Position numbers and translations under genes: made by a program. A DNA stretch of 64,000 nt from Roseateles asaccharophilus. GTDB lineage: Bacteria; Pseudomonadota; Gammaproteobacteria; Burkholderiales; Burkholderiaceae_C. Shown one piece after another: positions 8,809 through 19,307 of the stretch. The number at the start of each line of letters is the position of its first letter. Positions within the stretch are counted from its first letter, which is position 1. The notes under the pieces are model-generated. The model did not search any database and was not told the DNA's origin. It worked only from the letters and a program-made list of their open reading frames with translations. Location: contig NZ_SNXE01000004.1 in the NCBI RefSeq assembly GCF_004362405.1, forward strand, positions 37,964 to 101,963, written 5' to 3'.

Positions 8809-9956
8809 AGCAGCAGGTTCTCCAGCGTGCGCCGGTAGATGTTCTTGAGCGGATCGATGCAGTCGGCCGGCACGTTCTCGTCCACCTTGTGGATGGTGGC
8901 ATTGATGGGGCCGAACTCCAGCACCTGGGGGCAGATCTTGGCAATGAAGCGGCCGTCCGAGGTGCCGCCTGTGGTGGAGAGTTCGGGCTTCAGCCCCGTC
9001 TCGGCCGCAATGGCGGCAGACACGGCGTCACTGAGGCTGCCCACCGGGGTCAGAAAAGGCTCGCCCCCCAGGGTCCAGGCCAGCTCGTAGTCGAGTCCGT
9101 GGCGCTTGAGCAGGGTCTCGACCTTGTGCTTGAGTCCTTCGGGTGTGGACTCGGTGGAGAAGCGGAAGTTGAAGTCGATCAGCACATCGCCCGGGATCAC
9201 ATTGGTGGCACCCGTGCCCGCGTGGATATTGGAGATCTGGAAGCTGGTGGCCGGGAAGTAGCTGTTGCCGCGGTCCCACTCGGTCGCGGCCAGCTCGGCC
9301 AGGGCCGGGGCCACCTGATGCACCGGGTTGCGGGCCAGGTGCGGATAGGCCACATGGCCCTGGATGCCCAGCACGCGCAGCTTGCCCGAGAGCGTGCCGC
9401 GGCGGCCGTTCTTGACCATATCGCCCAGGCGCTCCACCGAGGTGGGCTCGCCCACGATGCAGAAATCCAGGCGCTGCTGGCGCGCCCTGAGACGCTCGCA
9501 GCAGACCACGGTGCCGTCCACGGCCGGGCCTTCCTCGTCGCTGGTCAGCAAGAAGGCCACACTGCCGCGGTGCTCGGGGTGGGCCACCACGAATTCCTCG
9601 GCCGCCACCACCATGGCCGCCACCGAACCCTTCATATCGGCGGCGCCGCGGCCGTAGAGCCGGCCGTCGCGGTAGCTGGGCACAAAGGGGTCGCTGGTCC
9701 AGGCCTCGAGCTTGCCGGGCGGCACCACATCGGTGTGGCCGGCAAACATCAGGACCGGAGCGTCATCGCCCGCGCTGCCCCGCTTGAGGGCCCAGAGATT
9801 GGCCACCCGGAAATGCTCGGGCCCACTGTCCATGCGCTCGATCTCGAAGCCGCAGCGGGCCAGGCGTTCGGCAATCAGGTCCTGGCAGCCGGCATCGGTC
9901 GGGGTGACCGAGGGGCGAGTGATCAGGGCTTCGAGCAGGGCAAGGGTTTGACTCAT
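8805..9956 (-). CDS. dapE: Succinyl-diaminopimelate desuccinylase
   Basis: Di-zinc peptidase-family M20 enzyme that hydrolyses N-succinyl-LL-2,6-diaminopimelate to LL-DAP in lysine and peptidoglycan synthesis. Visible metal/catalytic residues: His in [11 protein letters not shown] (about 70), Asp in [14 protein letters not shown] (about 104), the Glu pair in [13 protein letters not shown] (about 138), and His in [14 protein letters not shown] near the C-terminus. At 383 aa it is the normal length. It lies in the same transcript as dapC and dapD, separated from dapD by the PilU-like gene. Confidence 0.96.
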   Translation of the reverse strand: MSQTLALLEALITRPSVTPTDAGCQDLIAERLARCGFEIERMDSGPEHFRVANLWALKRGSAGDDAPVLMFAGHTDVVPPGKLEAWTSDPFVPSYRDGRLYGRGAADMKGSVAAMVVAAEEFVVAHPEHRGSVAFLLTSDEEGPAVDGTVVCCERLRARQQRLDFCIVGEPTSVERLGDMVKNGRRGTLSGKLRVLGIQGHVAYPHLARNPVHQVAPALAELAATEWDRGNSYFPATSFQISNIHAGTGATNVIPGDVLIDFNFRFSTESTPEGLKHKVETLLKRHGLDYELAWTLGGEPFLTPVGSLSDAVSAAIAAETGLKPELSTTGGTSDGRFIAKICPQVLEFGPINATIHKVDENVPADCIDPLKNIYRRTLENLLL

Positions 9957-9992
9957 GAGGGGCGGCGCAGCGGACGAGCGTGGTTCTGAAAC

Positions 9993-11159
9993 TCAGTCGG
10001 GACGGACGTCCAGGGTGATCTCGGTGAAGCTGGCCAGATCGCTGGCCGGCTCTTCCTTCTTCTTGCCTGCGGCCGGACCGAGGGCGGCCGGGTTCTCGTT
10101 CTGCAGGCGCCAGAGCAGATTGGTGGGCGAGTCGGCGAAGGCCAAACCTTCCTCACGGGTAATGGTGCCGTCCTTGATGAGCTTGGCGAAATGCTCCTCG
10201 AAGGTCTGCGAGCCCTCGGCGATGGACTTCTCCATGGCCTCTTTCGCACCCGTGAAGTCGCCGCGTTCGATCAGCTCGGCGATCAGCTTGGTATTGAGCA
10301 GGATTTCGGTCACGGGCACACGGCCGCCGGCCGTGGCGCGCACCAGGCGCTGCGAGACCACGGCCTTCAGGCCCGCGGCCAGGTCGTTCAGCAGGGCCGG
10401 ACGCGACTCCGGCGTGTAGAAGGACAGGATACGGTTGAGTGCGTGGTAGCTGTTGTTGCCGTGCAGGGTGGCTACCACCAGATGACCGGACAGGGCGTAG
10501 GAGATGGCCGCGGTCATGGTCTCGCGGTCGCGGATCTCGCCGATCAGGATGCAGTCCGGCGACTGGCGCAGCGCGTTCTTCAGCGCGATCTGCAGCGAGG
10601 CGGTGTCGCGCCCCACCTCACGCTGGTTCACCACCGAGCGCTTGTTGCTGAAGAGGTATTCCAGCGGGTCCTCGATGGTGAGGATATGGCCCGCCATCTG
10701 CTGGTTGCGATGCTCCAGCATGGCCGCCAGGGTGGTGCTCTTGCCGGTGCCGGTGGCGCCCACCATGAGGATCAGGCCGCGCTTTTCCAGAATCATCTTG
10801 CCCAGGATGGGCGGCAGATTCAAAGACTCCAGCGAGGGGATCACATGGGGGATGTGGCGGAACACCGCGGCGATGGAGCCGCGCTGGCGAAAGCCCGAGA
10901 GCCGGAAGCTCCCCACCTTGGGCACGGCCACCGCCATGTTCAGCTCGCCCGTGGCGTCGAGCTCGGCCAGCTGGCCGGCATCGATGAGCTCCGCGATCAG
11001 CTGGCGGGGCTGGCTGGGTGCGAGCAACTGGTCGGAGAGCTGCAGCATCTGGCCATTGATGCGTATCAGCACCGGCATATTGGCCGAGAGATAGCAGTCC
11101 GAGGCACCCTTGTCCGCCATCAGGCGCAGGATGCGCTCCATATTGCCGCTGCTGCTCAT
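9993..11159 (-). CDS. PilT/PilU-family pilus retraction ATPase (PilU-like)
   Basis: Hexameric cytoplasmic motor ATPase of type IV pili. Motifs: Walker A GATGTGKST (about 135), Asp-box/Walker B CILIGEIRDRET, His-box GHLVVATLHGNNS. The N-terminal ADKGASDCYLSANMP resembles the PilT/PilU N-domain. The C-terminal QTFEEHFAKLIKDGTI...ADSPTNLLWRL is closer to PilU than PilT; this subfamily choice is by pattern memory. It is 388 aa if started at 11159; an internal Met seven codons on (NMERIL) is also possible. It sits between dapD and dapE without a pilT partner. Confidence 0.85.
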   Translation of the reverse strand: MSSSGNMERILRLMADKGASDCYLSANMPVLIRINGQMLQLSDQLLAPSQPRQLIAELIDAGQLAELDATGELNMAVAVPKVGSFRLSGFRQRGSIAAVFRHIPHVIPSLESLNLPPILGKMILEKRGLILMVGATGTGKSTTLAAMLEHRNQQMAGHILTIEDPLEYLFSNKRSVVNQREVGRDTASLQIALKNALRQSPDCILIGEIRDRETMTAAISYALSGHLVVATLHGNNSYHALNRILSFYTPESRPALLNDLAAGLKAVVSQRLVRATAGGRVPVTEILLNTKLIAELIERGDFTGAKEAMEKSIAEGSQTFEEHFAKLIKDGTITREEGLAFADSPTNLLWRLQNENPAALGPAAGKKKEEPASDLASFTEITLDVRPD

Positions 11160-11222
11160 GCTGTGCTTGCCTTCCGGGTAAATGCTGGCGATCTCGGCCG
11201 GGCCGCCGGGCCCGGCCAGCGA

Positions 11223-12041
<819 letters not shown>

Positions 12042-12055
12042 GGTGCTCTGAGGGT

Positions 12056-13279
12056 TCACTTGGAGGAGAAGGAGGAAACGAATTCGACGATGCGCTGTGC
12101 GGCTTCCAGGCACTCGGCCTGGTCGGCCACCAGGGCCAGACGCACGCGGCCGGCGCCGGGGTTCAGGCCATGGGCCTCGCGGGCCAGCAGGCTGCCCGGC
12201 AGCACCGTCACATTGTATTGAGCGAGCAGCTGCTGGGCGAAGGCGATATCGTCCCCGCCGCACACATGGGCGGGCACGCCGGCCCAGAGGTAGAAGCTCG
12301 CATCCGGCAGGGCCACGTCCAGGACCTGGGCCAGCAGGGGCGTGACGCGCGCGAACTTGGCGCGGTACTCCTCGCGGTTGGCCACCACATGGGCCTCGTC
12401 GTTCCAGGCGGCGATGCTGGCGGCCTGCACCATGGGGTTCATGGCGCTGCCGTGGTAGGTGCGGTAGAGCAGGAACTTCTTGATCAGGGCCGCGTCGCCG
12501 GCCACAAAGCCCGAGCGCATTCCCGGCACATTGGAGCGCTTGGACAGGCTGGTGAAGGCGATCAGATTGCGGAAGTCGCTGCGGCCCAGCTTGGCGGCAG
12601 CCTCCAGGCCAGAGAGCGGCGCTTCATCACGGAAATAGATTTCCGAGTAGCACTCGTCCGAGGCGATCACGAAGCCATGTTTGTCGCTGAGCGCGAACAG
12701 GGCTTCCCATTCCTCCAGTGGCATCACCGCGCCGGTGGGGTTGCCGGGCGAGCAGGTGTAGAGCAGCTGGGTGCGGGCCCAGGTGGTCTCGTCGATCTGC
12801 GACCAGTTGGCCGCGAAATTGCGGGCCGGGTCGCTGTTGGCAAAGGCGGTCTGGGCGCCGGCCAGCAGGGCCGCGCCCTCATAGATCTGATAGAAGGGAT
12901 TGGGGCAGACCACGGTGGCGCCCGTGCCTGCACCTCCACGACGGGGGTCGATCACGGTCTGGGCCAGCGCAAACAGCGCCTCGCGCGAGCCGTTCACCGG
13001 CAGCACCTGGGTGGCGGCATCCAGGCTCAGGCCGTAGCGGCGTTGCAGCCAGGCGCTGATGGCCTCGCGCAGCTTGGGTTCACCGGCCGTGGCGGGGTAG
13101 GCCGAGAGGCTCTTGAGGCTGGCCATCAAGGCCTCCTCGATGAGCTTGGGCGCCGGATGCTTGGGCTCGCCGATGCCCAGGCTGATGGGACGGTAGGCCG
13201 GGTTGGGCGCGATGTCCTTGGTGAGCGCGCGCAGGCGCTCGAAGGGGTAAGGATGGAGCTTGTCCAGCAGGGGATTCAT
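12056..13279 (-). CDS. dapC: N-succinyldiaminopimelate aminotransferase
   Basis: PLP-dependent class I aminotransferase converting N-succinyl-2-amino-6-ketopimelate to N-succinyl-LL-DAP. The N-terminus [19 protein letters not shown] and [13 protein letters not shown] are typical of DapC. The PLP lysine is in [17 protein letters not shown] (about residue 243); CSPGNPTG and the [10 protein letters not shown] aspartate are also present. At 407 aa it has the normal length. First gene of the dapC-dapD-pilU-dapE-prmB-ABC-F run, so it completes the succinylase branch with its neighbours. Confidence 0.95.
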   Translation of the reverse strand: MNPLLDKLHPYPFERLRALTKDIAPNPAYRPISLGIGEPKHPAPKLIEEALMASLKSLSAYPATAGEPKLREAISAWLQRRYGLSLDAATQVLPVNGSREALFALAQTVIDPRRGGAGTGATVVCPNPFYQIYEGAALLAGAQTAFANSDPARNFAANWSQIDETTWARTQLLYTCSPGNPTGAVMPLEEWEALFALSDKHGFVIASDECYSEIYFRDEAPLSGLEAAAKLGRSDFRNLIAFTSLSKRSNVPGMRSGFVAGDAALIKKFLLYRTYHGSAMNPMVQAASIAAWNDEAHVVANREEYRAKFARVTPLLAQVLDVALPDASFYLWAGVPAHVCGGDDIAFAQQLLAQYNVTVLPGSLLAREAHGLNPGAGRVRLALVADQAECLEAAQRIVEFVSSFSSK

Positions 13280-13378
13280 GGCGGCGGGGCAGGGCGATGG
13301 GGCGGCAATGTCGGGCTGCGGCAGGTGGCGACAGATGGCCGCGAACGGCGGCTAACTGCCCCTGCGGCAGGGCTGCCA

Positions 13379-13804
13379 TCATAGCCAGCCGGCGCAGCCG
13401 GGCTGGCCGCAGCGGCAGGCCAGCCGCCCCTCGTGGTGGGTGGCACCGTAGCCCACGGTGATTTCCTCGCCCGGTGCGATGGCGCGGCTGGCGAAGAACT
13501 CGATGGCGCCATCCTGCACCTGGATGCGGGCATTGGGCGCGCAGCTGTGGTTGGTGAAGCGCAGCGCGTCCTCGCTGCGTGTGGCGTCGATGGCGCGGCT
13601 TTCGCTCAGCTCCACCAGCATGATGCGCTGGCGCCCGGCGGCGCGGCGCCGGCCCTCGGCCACGGTGATGGCCTCGCCGGTGAGCGCGCCGATGCGCGCA
13701 CCCGCTGCAATGGGCTCATCGGCAAAGACCCCGTAGCCATCGATGCGGCTGCGACGCACCGCGACCGCGACGCTCAGATGGGCGGAGCTGGTCCGGATCC
13801 CCAA
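13379..13804 (-). CDS. SET-domain protein (putative lysine methyltransferase)
   Basis: A 141-aa minimal SET domain. Seen: N-terminal RRSRIDGYGVFADEPIAAGARI (SET-N), the pseudoknot motif RFTNHSCAPNARIQ (about 82-95), GEEITVGYG (about 112), and a post-SET zinc-type CRCGQPGCAGWL at the C-terminus. In eukaryotes these motifs build protein-lysine methyltransferases; small bacterial SET proteins are common but their substrates are mostly unknown. It lies between queF and dapC, with about 90-100 bp on each side, and is probably transcribed from queF. The start could also be a few codons further in. Confidence 0.85.
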   Translation of the reverse strand: MGIRTSSAHLSVAVAVRRSRIDGYGVFADEPIAAGARIGALTGEAITVAEGRRRAAGRQRIMLVELSESRAIDATRSEDALRFTNHSCAPNARIQVQDGAIEFFASRAIAPGEEITVGYGATHHEGRLACRCGQPGCAGWL

Positions 13805-13894
13805 GCTAAGGTGCCCCCCGCCCGTGGGTACACGGGCGGTCCCCCACGGGGGCAGGCAAGCTGTTCTTGGGAGCGTCCCGGCGAACCGCTTGCA

Positions 13895-14434
13895 TCAGCG
13901 CAGCAGGCCCGATTCGAAGGAATGCGCCGGCAGGTCCACCTTGGGCTGGGGCTTCCAGCCCTTCTTGCGGTGCTCCACGACCACATTGGTGTAGATGCCG
14001 CCGCGCACATACCACTTGGCGGTGATGCGGATGAAGCGCGGGTTCGTCACCTTCACGATGTCTTCCAGGATGGTGTTGGTCACCTTCTCGTGGAAGGCGC
14101 CCTCGTCGCGGTAGCTCCAGAAGTACATCTTCAGGCTCTTGAGCTCCACGCAGAACTTGTCCGCGATCATGTCGATCGTGAAGTGGGCGAAGTCGGGCTG
14201 ACCGGTCAACGGGCAGTGGCAGGTGAACTCGGGCACCTGGAACTGGATCACATAGTCGCGCTCGGGGGCCGGGTTGGGGAAGACATGCAGCTCCTTGCTC
14301 GGACGCGAGGGCGGGTTGGGCGGCATCTCGCGCATCTTGGGCGCGGGCTTGGCCGCCTTGCTCGCCTTGATGGGCTTCGCAGCAGCGGTGGTCTTCGGGG
14401 CAGCCGGCTTGGCGGTGGAGGGGGTCTTGGCCAT
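13895..14434 (-). CDS. queF: NADPH-dependent preQ0 reductase QueF
   Basis: Reduces 7-cyano-7-deazaguanine (preQ0) to preQ1 for queuosine tRNA modification. The active-site Cys and Asp are in [17 protein letters not shown] (about residue 74), and [20 protein letters not shown] is the QueF family motif. The catalytic core (about 35-179) is of the short, unimodular type. Oddly, the first 30-35 residues are a Lys/Ala/Pro/Thr-rich tail ([17 protein letters not shown]...) resembling histone-H1-like tails, absent from typical QueF. No preQ1 riboswitch is visible upstream. Confidence 0.92.
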   Translation of the reverse strand: MAKTPSTAKPAAPKTTAAAKPIKASKAAKPAPKMREMPPNPPSRPSKELHVFPNPAPERDYVIQFQVPEFTCHCPLTGQPDFAHFTIDMIADKFCVELKSLKMYFWSYRDEGAFHEKVTNTILEDIVKVTNPRFIRITAKWYVRGGIYTNVVVEHRKKGWKPQPKVDLPAHSFESGLLR

Positions 14435-14521
14435 GTTCTTGGTGCTGGCGCCTGTCCGGCCGCATAAGCCAGAACGGGCTGAATTTCAGGGTAGGCCCCG
14501 ATGGTATCATCCGAGCCCGTG

Positions 14522-14545
14522 AAAGCCCCGCTCGATGGGGCTTTT
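14522..14545 (+). terminator. Terminator-like hairpin with no plus-strand gene upstream
   Basis: AAAGCCCC / GGGGCTTT with a 7-nt loop, followed by TCC. It lies in the queF-smc divergent gap. All genes to its left for 8 kb are on the minus strand, so if it terminates plus-strand RNA that RNA would be a small non-coding transcript. It could instead be part of the queF 5' leader. Confidence 0.45.
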
Positions 14546-14590
14546 CCGTAAACAAATCAACGGCTTAGCAAGTGTTCTGAATCCGCGTCC

Positions 14591-17500
14591 ATGCGCCTGA
14601 ACTCGATCAAGCTCTCGGGCTTCAAATCCTTTGCCGATCCCACCAACTTCCAGCTGCCCGGGCAGCTGGTGGGTGTGGTCGGGCCCAATGGCTGCGGCAA
14701 GTCCAACATCATGGACGCGGTGCGCTGGGTGCTGGGCGAGAGCAAGGCCAGCGAGCTGCGTGGCGAGTCCATGCAGGACGTGATCTTCAACGGCAGCGGC
14801 AACCGCAAGCCAGCCAGCCGCTCCAGCGTGGAGCTGGTCTTCGACAACGCGAGTGCCCGCGCGGGCGGGCAGTGGAACCAGTTTTCCGAGATCGCGGTCA
14901 AGCGCGTGCTCACGCGCGACGGCACCAGCAGCTACTTCATCAACAACCAGCCGGTGCGCCGCCGCGATGTGCAGGACGTGTTCCTGGGTACGGGCCTGGG
15001 GCCGCGGGCCTACGCCATCATCGGCCAGGGCACTATCAGCCGCATCATCGAGTCCAAGCCGGAGGAGATGCGCATGTTCCTGGAGGAGGCCGCCGGGGTC
15101 TCCAAGTACAAGGAACGTCGTCGCGAGACCGAGAACCGGCTCAGGGATACGCGCGAGAACCTCACGCGGGTCGAGGACATCCTGCGCGAGCTGAACAACA
15201 ACCTCGAGAAGCTGGAGAAGCAGGCCGAGGTCGCCGCCAGCTATCGGCAGCTGCAGGACGCCGGCACGCTCAAGCTGCACCAGCTCTGGTTCCTCAAGCA
15301 CCGTGACGCCAGCAGCGAGCAGGCGCGGGTCAAGGGCGAGCATGCCGAGGCGCTGAATGCGCTGGAGTCGCGCACCGCCGAGTTGCGCCATGTCGAGGCC
15401 GAGCTGGAAACCATACGCCAGGCCCATTACGCTGCGGGCGACGAGCTGCACGCCAGCCAGGGCCGCTTTGCCGAGGCCCAGCTGGAGGTCAGCCGCCTGG
15501 AAGAGCGCATCCGCTATGTGGTCGAGGGCCGCCAGCGGGTGCAGACCCGTCTGGCCGAGCTACAGGCGCAGAACCAGCAGTGGCAGGATCGCAGCGAGCA
15601 GGCTCAAGGCGAGCTGGAGACCATTGCCGAGCAGATCGCCATGGCCGAGGAGCAGAGCGAGATCCTGGCCGCCCAGGCCGAGGAGCAGGCCGCCAATCTG
15701 CCCAATAGCGAGGACGCGGTGCGTGCCGCCCAGGGCCGCGCCAACGAGCAGCGCGGCGCGGTGGTCCAGGTGCAGCAGCAGATCCAGGTGCTGGCCGCCG
15801 AGAGCCGCAATATCGAGGAACAGAACCGGGCCCTGCGCACCCGCCGTGAGCGCCTGGCTGCCGAGCGCCAGGGCCTGGCCGCGCCCGACCAGGACAAGCT
15901 GGCCGAGCTGAAGCGCCAGAGCGAGGCCGCCGACGAGGCCCGCGATCTGGCCGAGGCCCGCCTGCACGAGCTGCAGGAGCAACTGCCCCAGCTGGAAGAC
16001 CAGCGCCGTGCGGTGCAGCAGGATGCCAATGCCCAGCTGGCACGTCAGTCCGAGCTGGTGGCCCGCCTGGAGGCCCTGCGCGCCCTGCAGGAAAAAGTGC
16101 AGACCGAGGGCAAGCTCAAGCCCTGGCTGGCCAAGCATGGGTTGGACGGCCTGCCGGGTCTGTGGACCCGCCTGCACATCGCCCAGGGCTGGGAGAACGC
16201 CCTGGAAGCCGCACTGCGCGAGCGCATGGGCGCGCTGCAGGTGGGCCGGCTGGAAACGGTGCGGGCCTTTGCGGCCGATGCGCCGCCGGCCCGCCTGGCC
16301 TTTTATTCGCCGCCCCAGGCCGCTATCGCCAACACCCACGAGACCCTGCCGCGCCTCTCCGAGCTGCTGCGCCTGGATGACGCCGGGCTCAAGGCCTTGC
16401 TCAATGACTGGCTGGAAGGCGTGTACACCGCCTCTTCCATGGACGAGGCCCTGGCCGGCCGCGCCAAGCTCAGCCATGGCGAGCTGATCATGACCCGCGA
16501 GGGCCATGCGGTGAGCCAGTTTGCGGTGAGCTTCTATGCGCCCGACTCCGAGCAGGCCGGCATGCTGGCCCGGGCCCAGGAGATTGAGCAGCTGCAGCTG
16601 GAAAGCCGCGCCCAGACCCTGATCGCTGACGAGGCCAAGAGCCAGCTGGTGCGCACCGATGCGGCCTTCAGCGAGGCCTCCCAGCGCCTGGTAGGCCTGC
16701 GCCGCGAAGCCAGCGAAACCCAGACCCGCGCCCACCAGCTGCAGGTGGAGCTGCTGCGCCTCTCGCAACAGGCCGAGGCCGCCAGCAGCCGGCGCAGCCA
16801 GCTGGAAGAGGAACTGGCCGAGATCGACGGCCAGATGGAAGAGCTGCAGGAGCGCCGCGTCACCGGCGAGGCCCGCTTCGAGGAGCTGGACCTGCAGCTG
16901 GCCACCACGCAGGAGCGCCATGCCGAGCTGGAGGAGGCCGTGATGCAGGCCGAGCGCCGCCTGGCCGAGGCGCGCGAGCAGCTGCGCGGCCTGGAGCGCC
17001 GCGCCCAGGAGGCGCAGTTCAGTGCCCGGGCCCTGGCCTCGCGCCGCGGCGAGCTGCAGCGTTCCATCGAGACGGCCCTGGCCCAGGTCAAGACCAATGA
17101 AGCCTCGGCCGAAGGCCTGCAGCGCGAGCTGGACACACTCAACGACGCGGCCGCCCAGGCCGGCCTGCAGGAGGCCCTGGCCCTCAAGCTGGAGCGCGAG
17201 AAGGAACTGGCCGCCGTGCGCAGCGGCTATGACGATCTGAGCCTGCGCCTGCGCAAGGCCGAGGAGCAGCGCCTGGAGTTCGAGCGCAGCCTGGACCCCT
17301 TGCGCGAGCGCATCACCAAGCTGCAGCTCGAAGAGCAGGCGGCCCAGCTGGGCGGCGCCCAGTTCATGGAGCAGCTGGTGGCGGCCCATGTGGATCTGGA
17401 GGCCCTGGCCCGCAGCATCGAGGAGGGGGGCGTCAAGCTCTACGGCCTGCAGGGCGAGATCGACCGCATCAACCGCGAGATCGCGGCCTTGGGGGCCGTC

Positions 17501-18109
17501 AATCTGGCGGCCCTGGACGAGCTGACGGCGGCGCGCGAGCGCAAGACCTTTCTGGACTCGCAGAACGCCGACCTGGCCGCCGCCATGAAGACCCTGGAGG
17601 ACGCGATCCACAAGATCGATCTGGAGACGCGCGACCTGCTCTCCAGCACCTTCAACCAGGTCAACGAGCATTTCGGCCGCATGTTCCCGCAGCTCTTTGG
17701 CGGCGGGCAGGCCAAGCTGACCATGGTGGGCGAGGAGATTCTGGACGCCGGCGTGCAGGTCATGGCCCAGCCGCCGGGCAAGAAGAACAGCACCATCCAC
17801 CTGCTCTCGGGGGGCGAGAAGGCGCTCACGGCCATCGCCCTGGTGTTTGCCATCTTCATGCTGAACCCGGCGCCCTTCTGCCTGCTGGACGAGGTGGACG
17901 CCCCGCTGGACGACGCCAACACCGAGCGCTACGCCAAGCTGGTGTCGGAGATGAGCGAGAAGGGCACCCAGTTCCTCTTCATCTCGCACAACAAGATCGC
18001 CATGGAGATGGCCAAGCAGCTCATCGGCGTGACCATGCAGGAGCAGGGCGTCTCGCGCATCGTGGCGGTGGATATGGAATCGGCGCTGAGCATGGCGGAG
18101 GCCGCGTGA
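14591..18109 (+). CDS. smc: Chromosome segregation protein SMC
   Basis: 1172-aa SMC ATPase that compacts and segregates the chromosome with ScpA/ScpB. The N-terminal head has Walker A VGPNGCGKSN (about 33-42). Long coiled coils (about 165-500 and 660-1000) flank a hinge around residues 510-640. The C-terminal head has signature LLSGGEKALTAIAL and Walker B FCLLDEVDAPLDDAN, with D-loop and H-loop (FLFISHNKIAM). The start at 14591 gives the conserved MRLNSIKLSGFKSFADPT. Followed by zipA 43 bp downstream. Confidence 0.97.
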   Translation: MRLNSIKLSGFKSFADPTNFQLPGQLVGVVGPNGCGKSNIMDAVRWVLGESKASELRGESMQDVIFNGSGNRKPASRSSVELVFDNASARAGGQWNQFSEIAVKRVLTRDGTSSYFINNQPVRRRDVQDVFLGTGLGPRAYAIIGQGTISRIIESKPEEMRMFLEEAAGVSKYKERRRETENRLRDTRENLTRVEDILRELNNNLEKLEKQAEVAASYRQLQDAGTLKLHQLWFLKHRDASSEQARVKGEHAEALNALESRTAELRHVEAELETIRQAHYAAGDELHASQGRFAEAQLEVSRLEERIRYVVEGRQRVQTRLAELQAQNQQWQDRSEQAQGELETIAEQIAMAEEQSEILAAQAEEQAANLPNSEDAVRAAQGRANEQRGAVVQVQQQIQVLAAESRNIEEQNRALRTRRERLAAERQGLAAPDQDKLAELKRQSEAADEARDLAEARLHELQEQLPQLEDQRRAVQQDANAQLARQSELVARLEALRALQEKVQTEGKLKPWLAKHGLDGLPGLWTRLHIAQGWENALEAALRERMGALQVGRLETVRAFAADAPPARLAFYSPPQAAIANTHETLPRLSELLRLDDAGLKALLNDWLEGVYTASSMDEALAGRAKLSHGELIMTREGHAVSQFAVSFYAPDSEQAGMLARAQEIEQLQLESRAQTLIADEAKSQLVRTDAAFSEASQRLVGLRREASETQTRAHQLQVELLRLSQQAEAASSRRSQLEEELAEIDGQMEELQERRVTGEARFEELDLQLATTQERHAELEEAVMQAERRLAEAREQLRGLERRAQEAQFSARALASRRGELQRSIETALAQVKTNEASAEGLQRELDTLNDAAAQAGLQEALALKLEREKELAAVRSGYDDLSLRLRKAEEQRLEFERSLDPLRERITKLQLEEQAAQLGGAQFMEQLVAAHVDLEALARSIEEGGVKLYGLQGEIDRINREIAALGAVNLAALDELTAARERKTFLDSQNADLAAAMKTLEDAIHKIDLETRDLLSSTFNQVNEHFGRMFPQLFGGGQAKLTMVGEEILDAGVQVMAQPPGKKNSTIHLLSGGEKALTAIALVFAIFMLNPAPFCLLDEVDAPLDDANTERYAKLVSEMSEKGTQFLFISHNKIAMEMAKQLIGVTMQEQGVSRIVAVDMESALSMAEAA

Positions 18110-18152
18110 GCGCGCGCCGGCCGGCGATCAAGAGCATGAGGGAGTTGCTTCA

Positions 18153-19247
18153 ATGAGTTTGACCGAGCTGTTGGCCATTCTGGGCGGCGTGGTGCTGGCC
18201 GGGGTGGTGGCTCATGGGGCCTGGGTGGCCCGCAAGGCCGGACCGCGGCGCGCCAGCCCGCAGATCGAGCCGTCCCTGCACGCGGGCGCCCCCTCGGCCG
18301 CCGAGCGGCAGGAGCCCGATATGGCGCAAGCCCAGGCCGCCGTGGCCGAGCCCTTCGCGGCACCGGGCGGCGCGCCGGAGCTGGCGCAAGGCGAGCCCGG
18401 CGCGGGCCGGCCGGTGCGCAAACCCTCCACTCGCATCGATGCCCTGATCGACGCGATCGCCAGCATCACGCTGGAGGGCCCGGTCAGCGGCGAGATGGCC
18501 CTGGCCCATTTGCCGGGCAGCCGTCGCGCGGGCACCAAGCCCTTTCATATCGAGGGCTTGAACGTTCTCAATGGCGAATGGGAACTGCCCCTGCCCGGCC
18601 AGCGCTACAGCGAGTTCCAGGCCGGTCTGCAGATGGCCAATCGCAGCGGTGCGCTCAACGAGATCGAGTACAGCGAGTTCGTGCAGAAGCTGCAAGCCTT
18701 TGTCGATGCCATCGGCGGCTTTGTGCAGTTCCCGGACATGCTGGACGTGGTGGCCCGCGCCCGCGAGCTGGATCAGTTTGCCGGCGAGCATGATGCCCAG
18801 CTGGCCGTACGTCTGCGCTGCCGCGAGGCCGCCTGGACCCTGGGCTATGTGCAGCAAGTGGCCTTGCGCCATGGCTTTGTGCCCGGCGCCGTGCCCGGCC
18901 GCCTGGTGCTGCCCGCCGCCGAGGAGGGCCTGCCCCCGGTGCTGACCCTGGGCTTTGAAGCCCAGGCGGCCCTGGCCGAAGACCCCCAGGCCTCGGCCCT
19001 GCGCGAGCTGACCCTGAGTCTGGATGTGCCCCAGACGCCCGAGTCCGCCGAGCCCTTCGCCGCCTGGCAGGAGGCCGCGCGCGCTCTGGCGCGCGACTTC
19101 GAGGCCGAGCTCTGCGACGACCGCGGCTACCCGCTCAATCTGCATGCCTTCCCGGCCATCGACGAGGGCCTGCGCGGTCTCTATCGCGCCCTGGCCGAGC
19201 GGGACTTGGCGGCGGGGTCGCTGGCCGCGCGGCGCCTGTTCAGCTGA
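18153..19247 (+). CDS. zipA: Cell division protein ZipA
   Basis: 364-aa inner-membrane division protein that tethers FtsZ. One N-terminal membrane anchor (about residues 3-25, LTELLAILGGVVLAGVVAHGA) is followed by a basic then Pro/Ala-rich linker (about 30-95). The C-terminal ZipA FtsZ-binding domain occupies about 230-360, ending in YPLNLHAFPAIDEGLRGLYRAL. The location directly after smc supports the assignment, as smc-zipA-ligA is a common order. The middle region (about 100-200) is poorly conserved. Confidence 0.85.
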   Translation: MSLTELLAILGGVVLAGVVAHGAWVARKAGPRRASPQIEPSLHAGAPSAAERQEPDMAQAQAAVAEPFAAPGGAPELAQGEPGAGRPVRKPSTRIDALIDAIASITLEGPVSGEMALAHLPGSRRAGTKPFHIEGLNVLNGEWELPLPGQRYSEFQAGLQMANRSGALNEIEYSEFVQKLQAFVDAIGGFVQFPDMLDVVARARELDQFAGEHDAQLAVRLRCREAAWTLGYVQQVALRHGFVPGAVPGRLVLPAAEEGLPPVLTLGFEAQAALAEDPQASALRELTLSLDVPQTPESAEPFAAWQEAARALARDFEAELCDDRGYPLNLHAFPAIDEGLRGLYRALAERDLAAGSLAARRLFS

Positions 19248-19307
19248 TCTGCGCCTTGCGGGGCGCCGCAGGGGCGCGGGTACACTGAGCTCTGATCCAC
19301 GACCCCA

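Noticed and set aside
14435-14590. preQ1 riboswitch upstream of queF
   Set aside because: No preQ1-I type stem with the A-rich tail or preQ1-II pattern was visible; only a GC hairpin.
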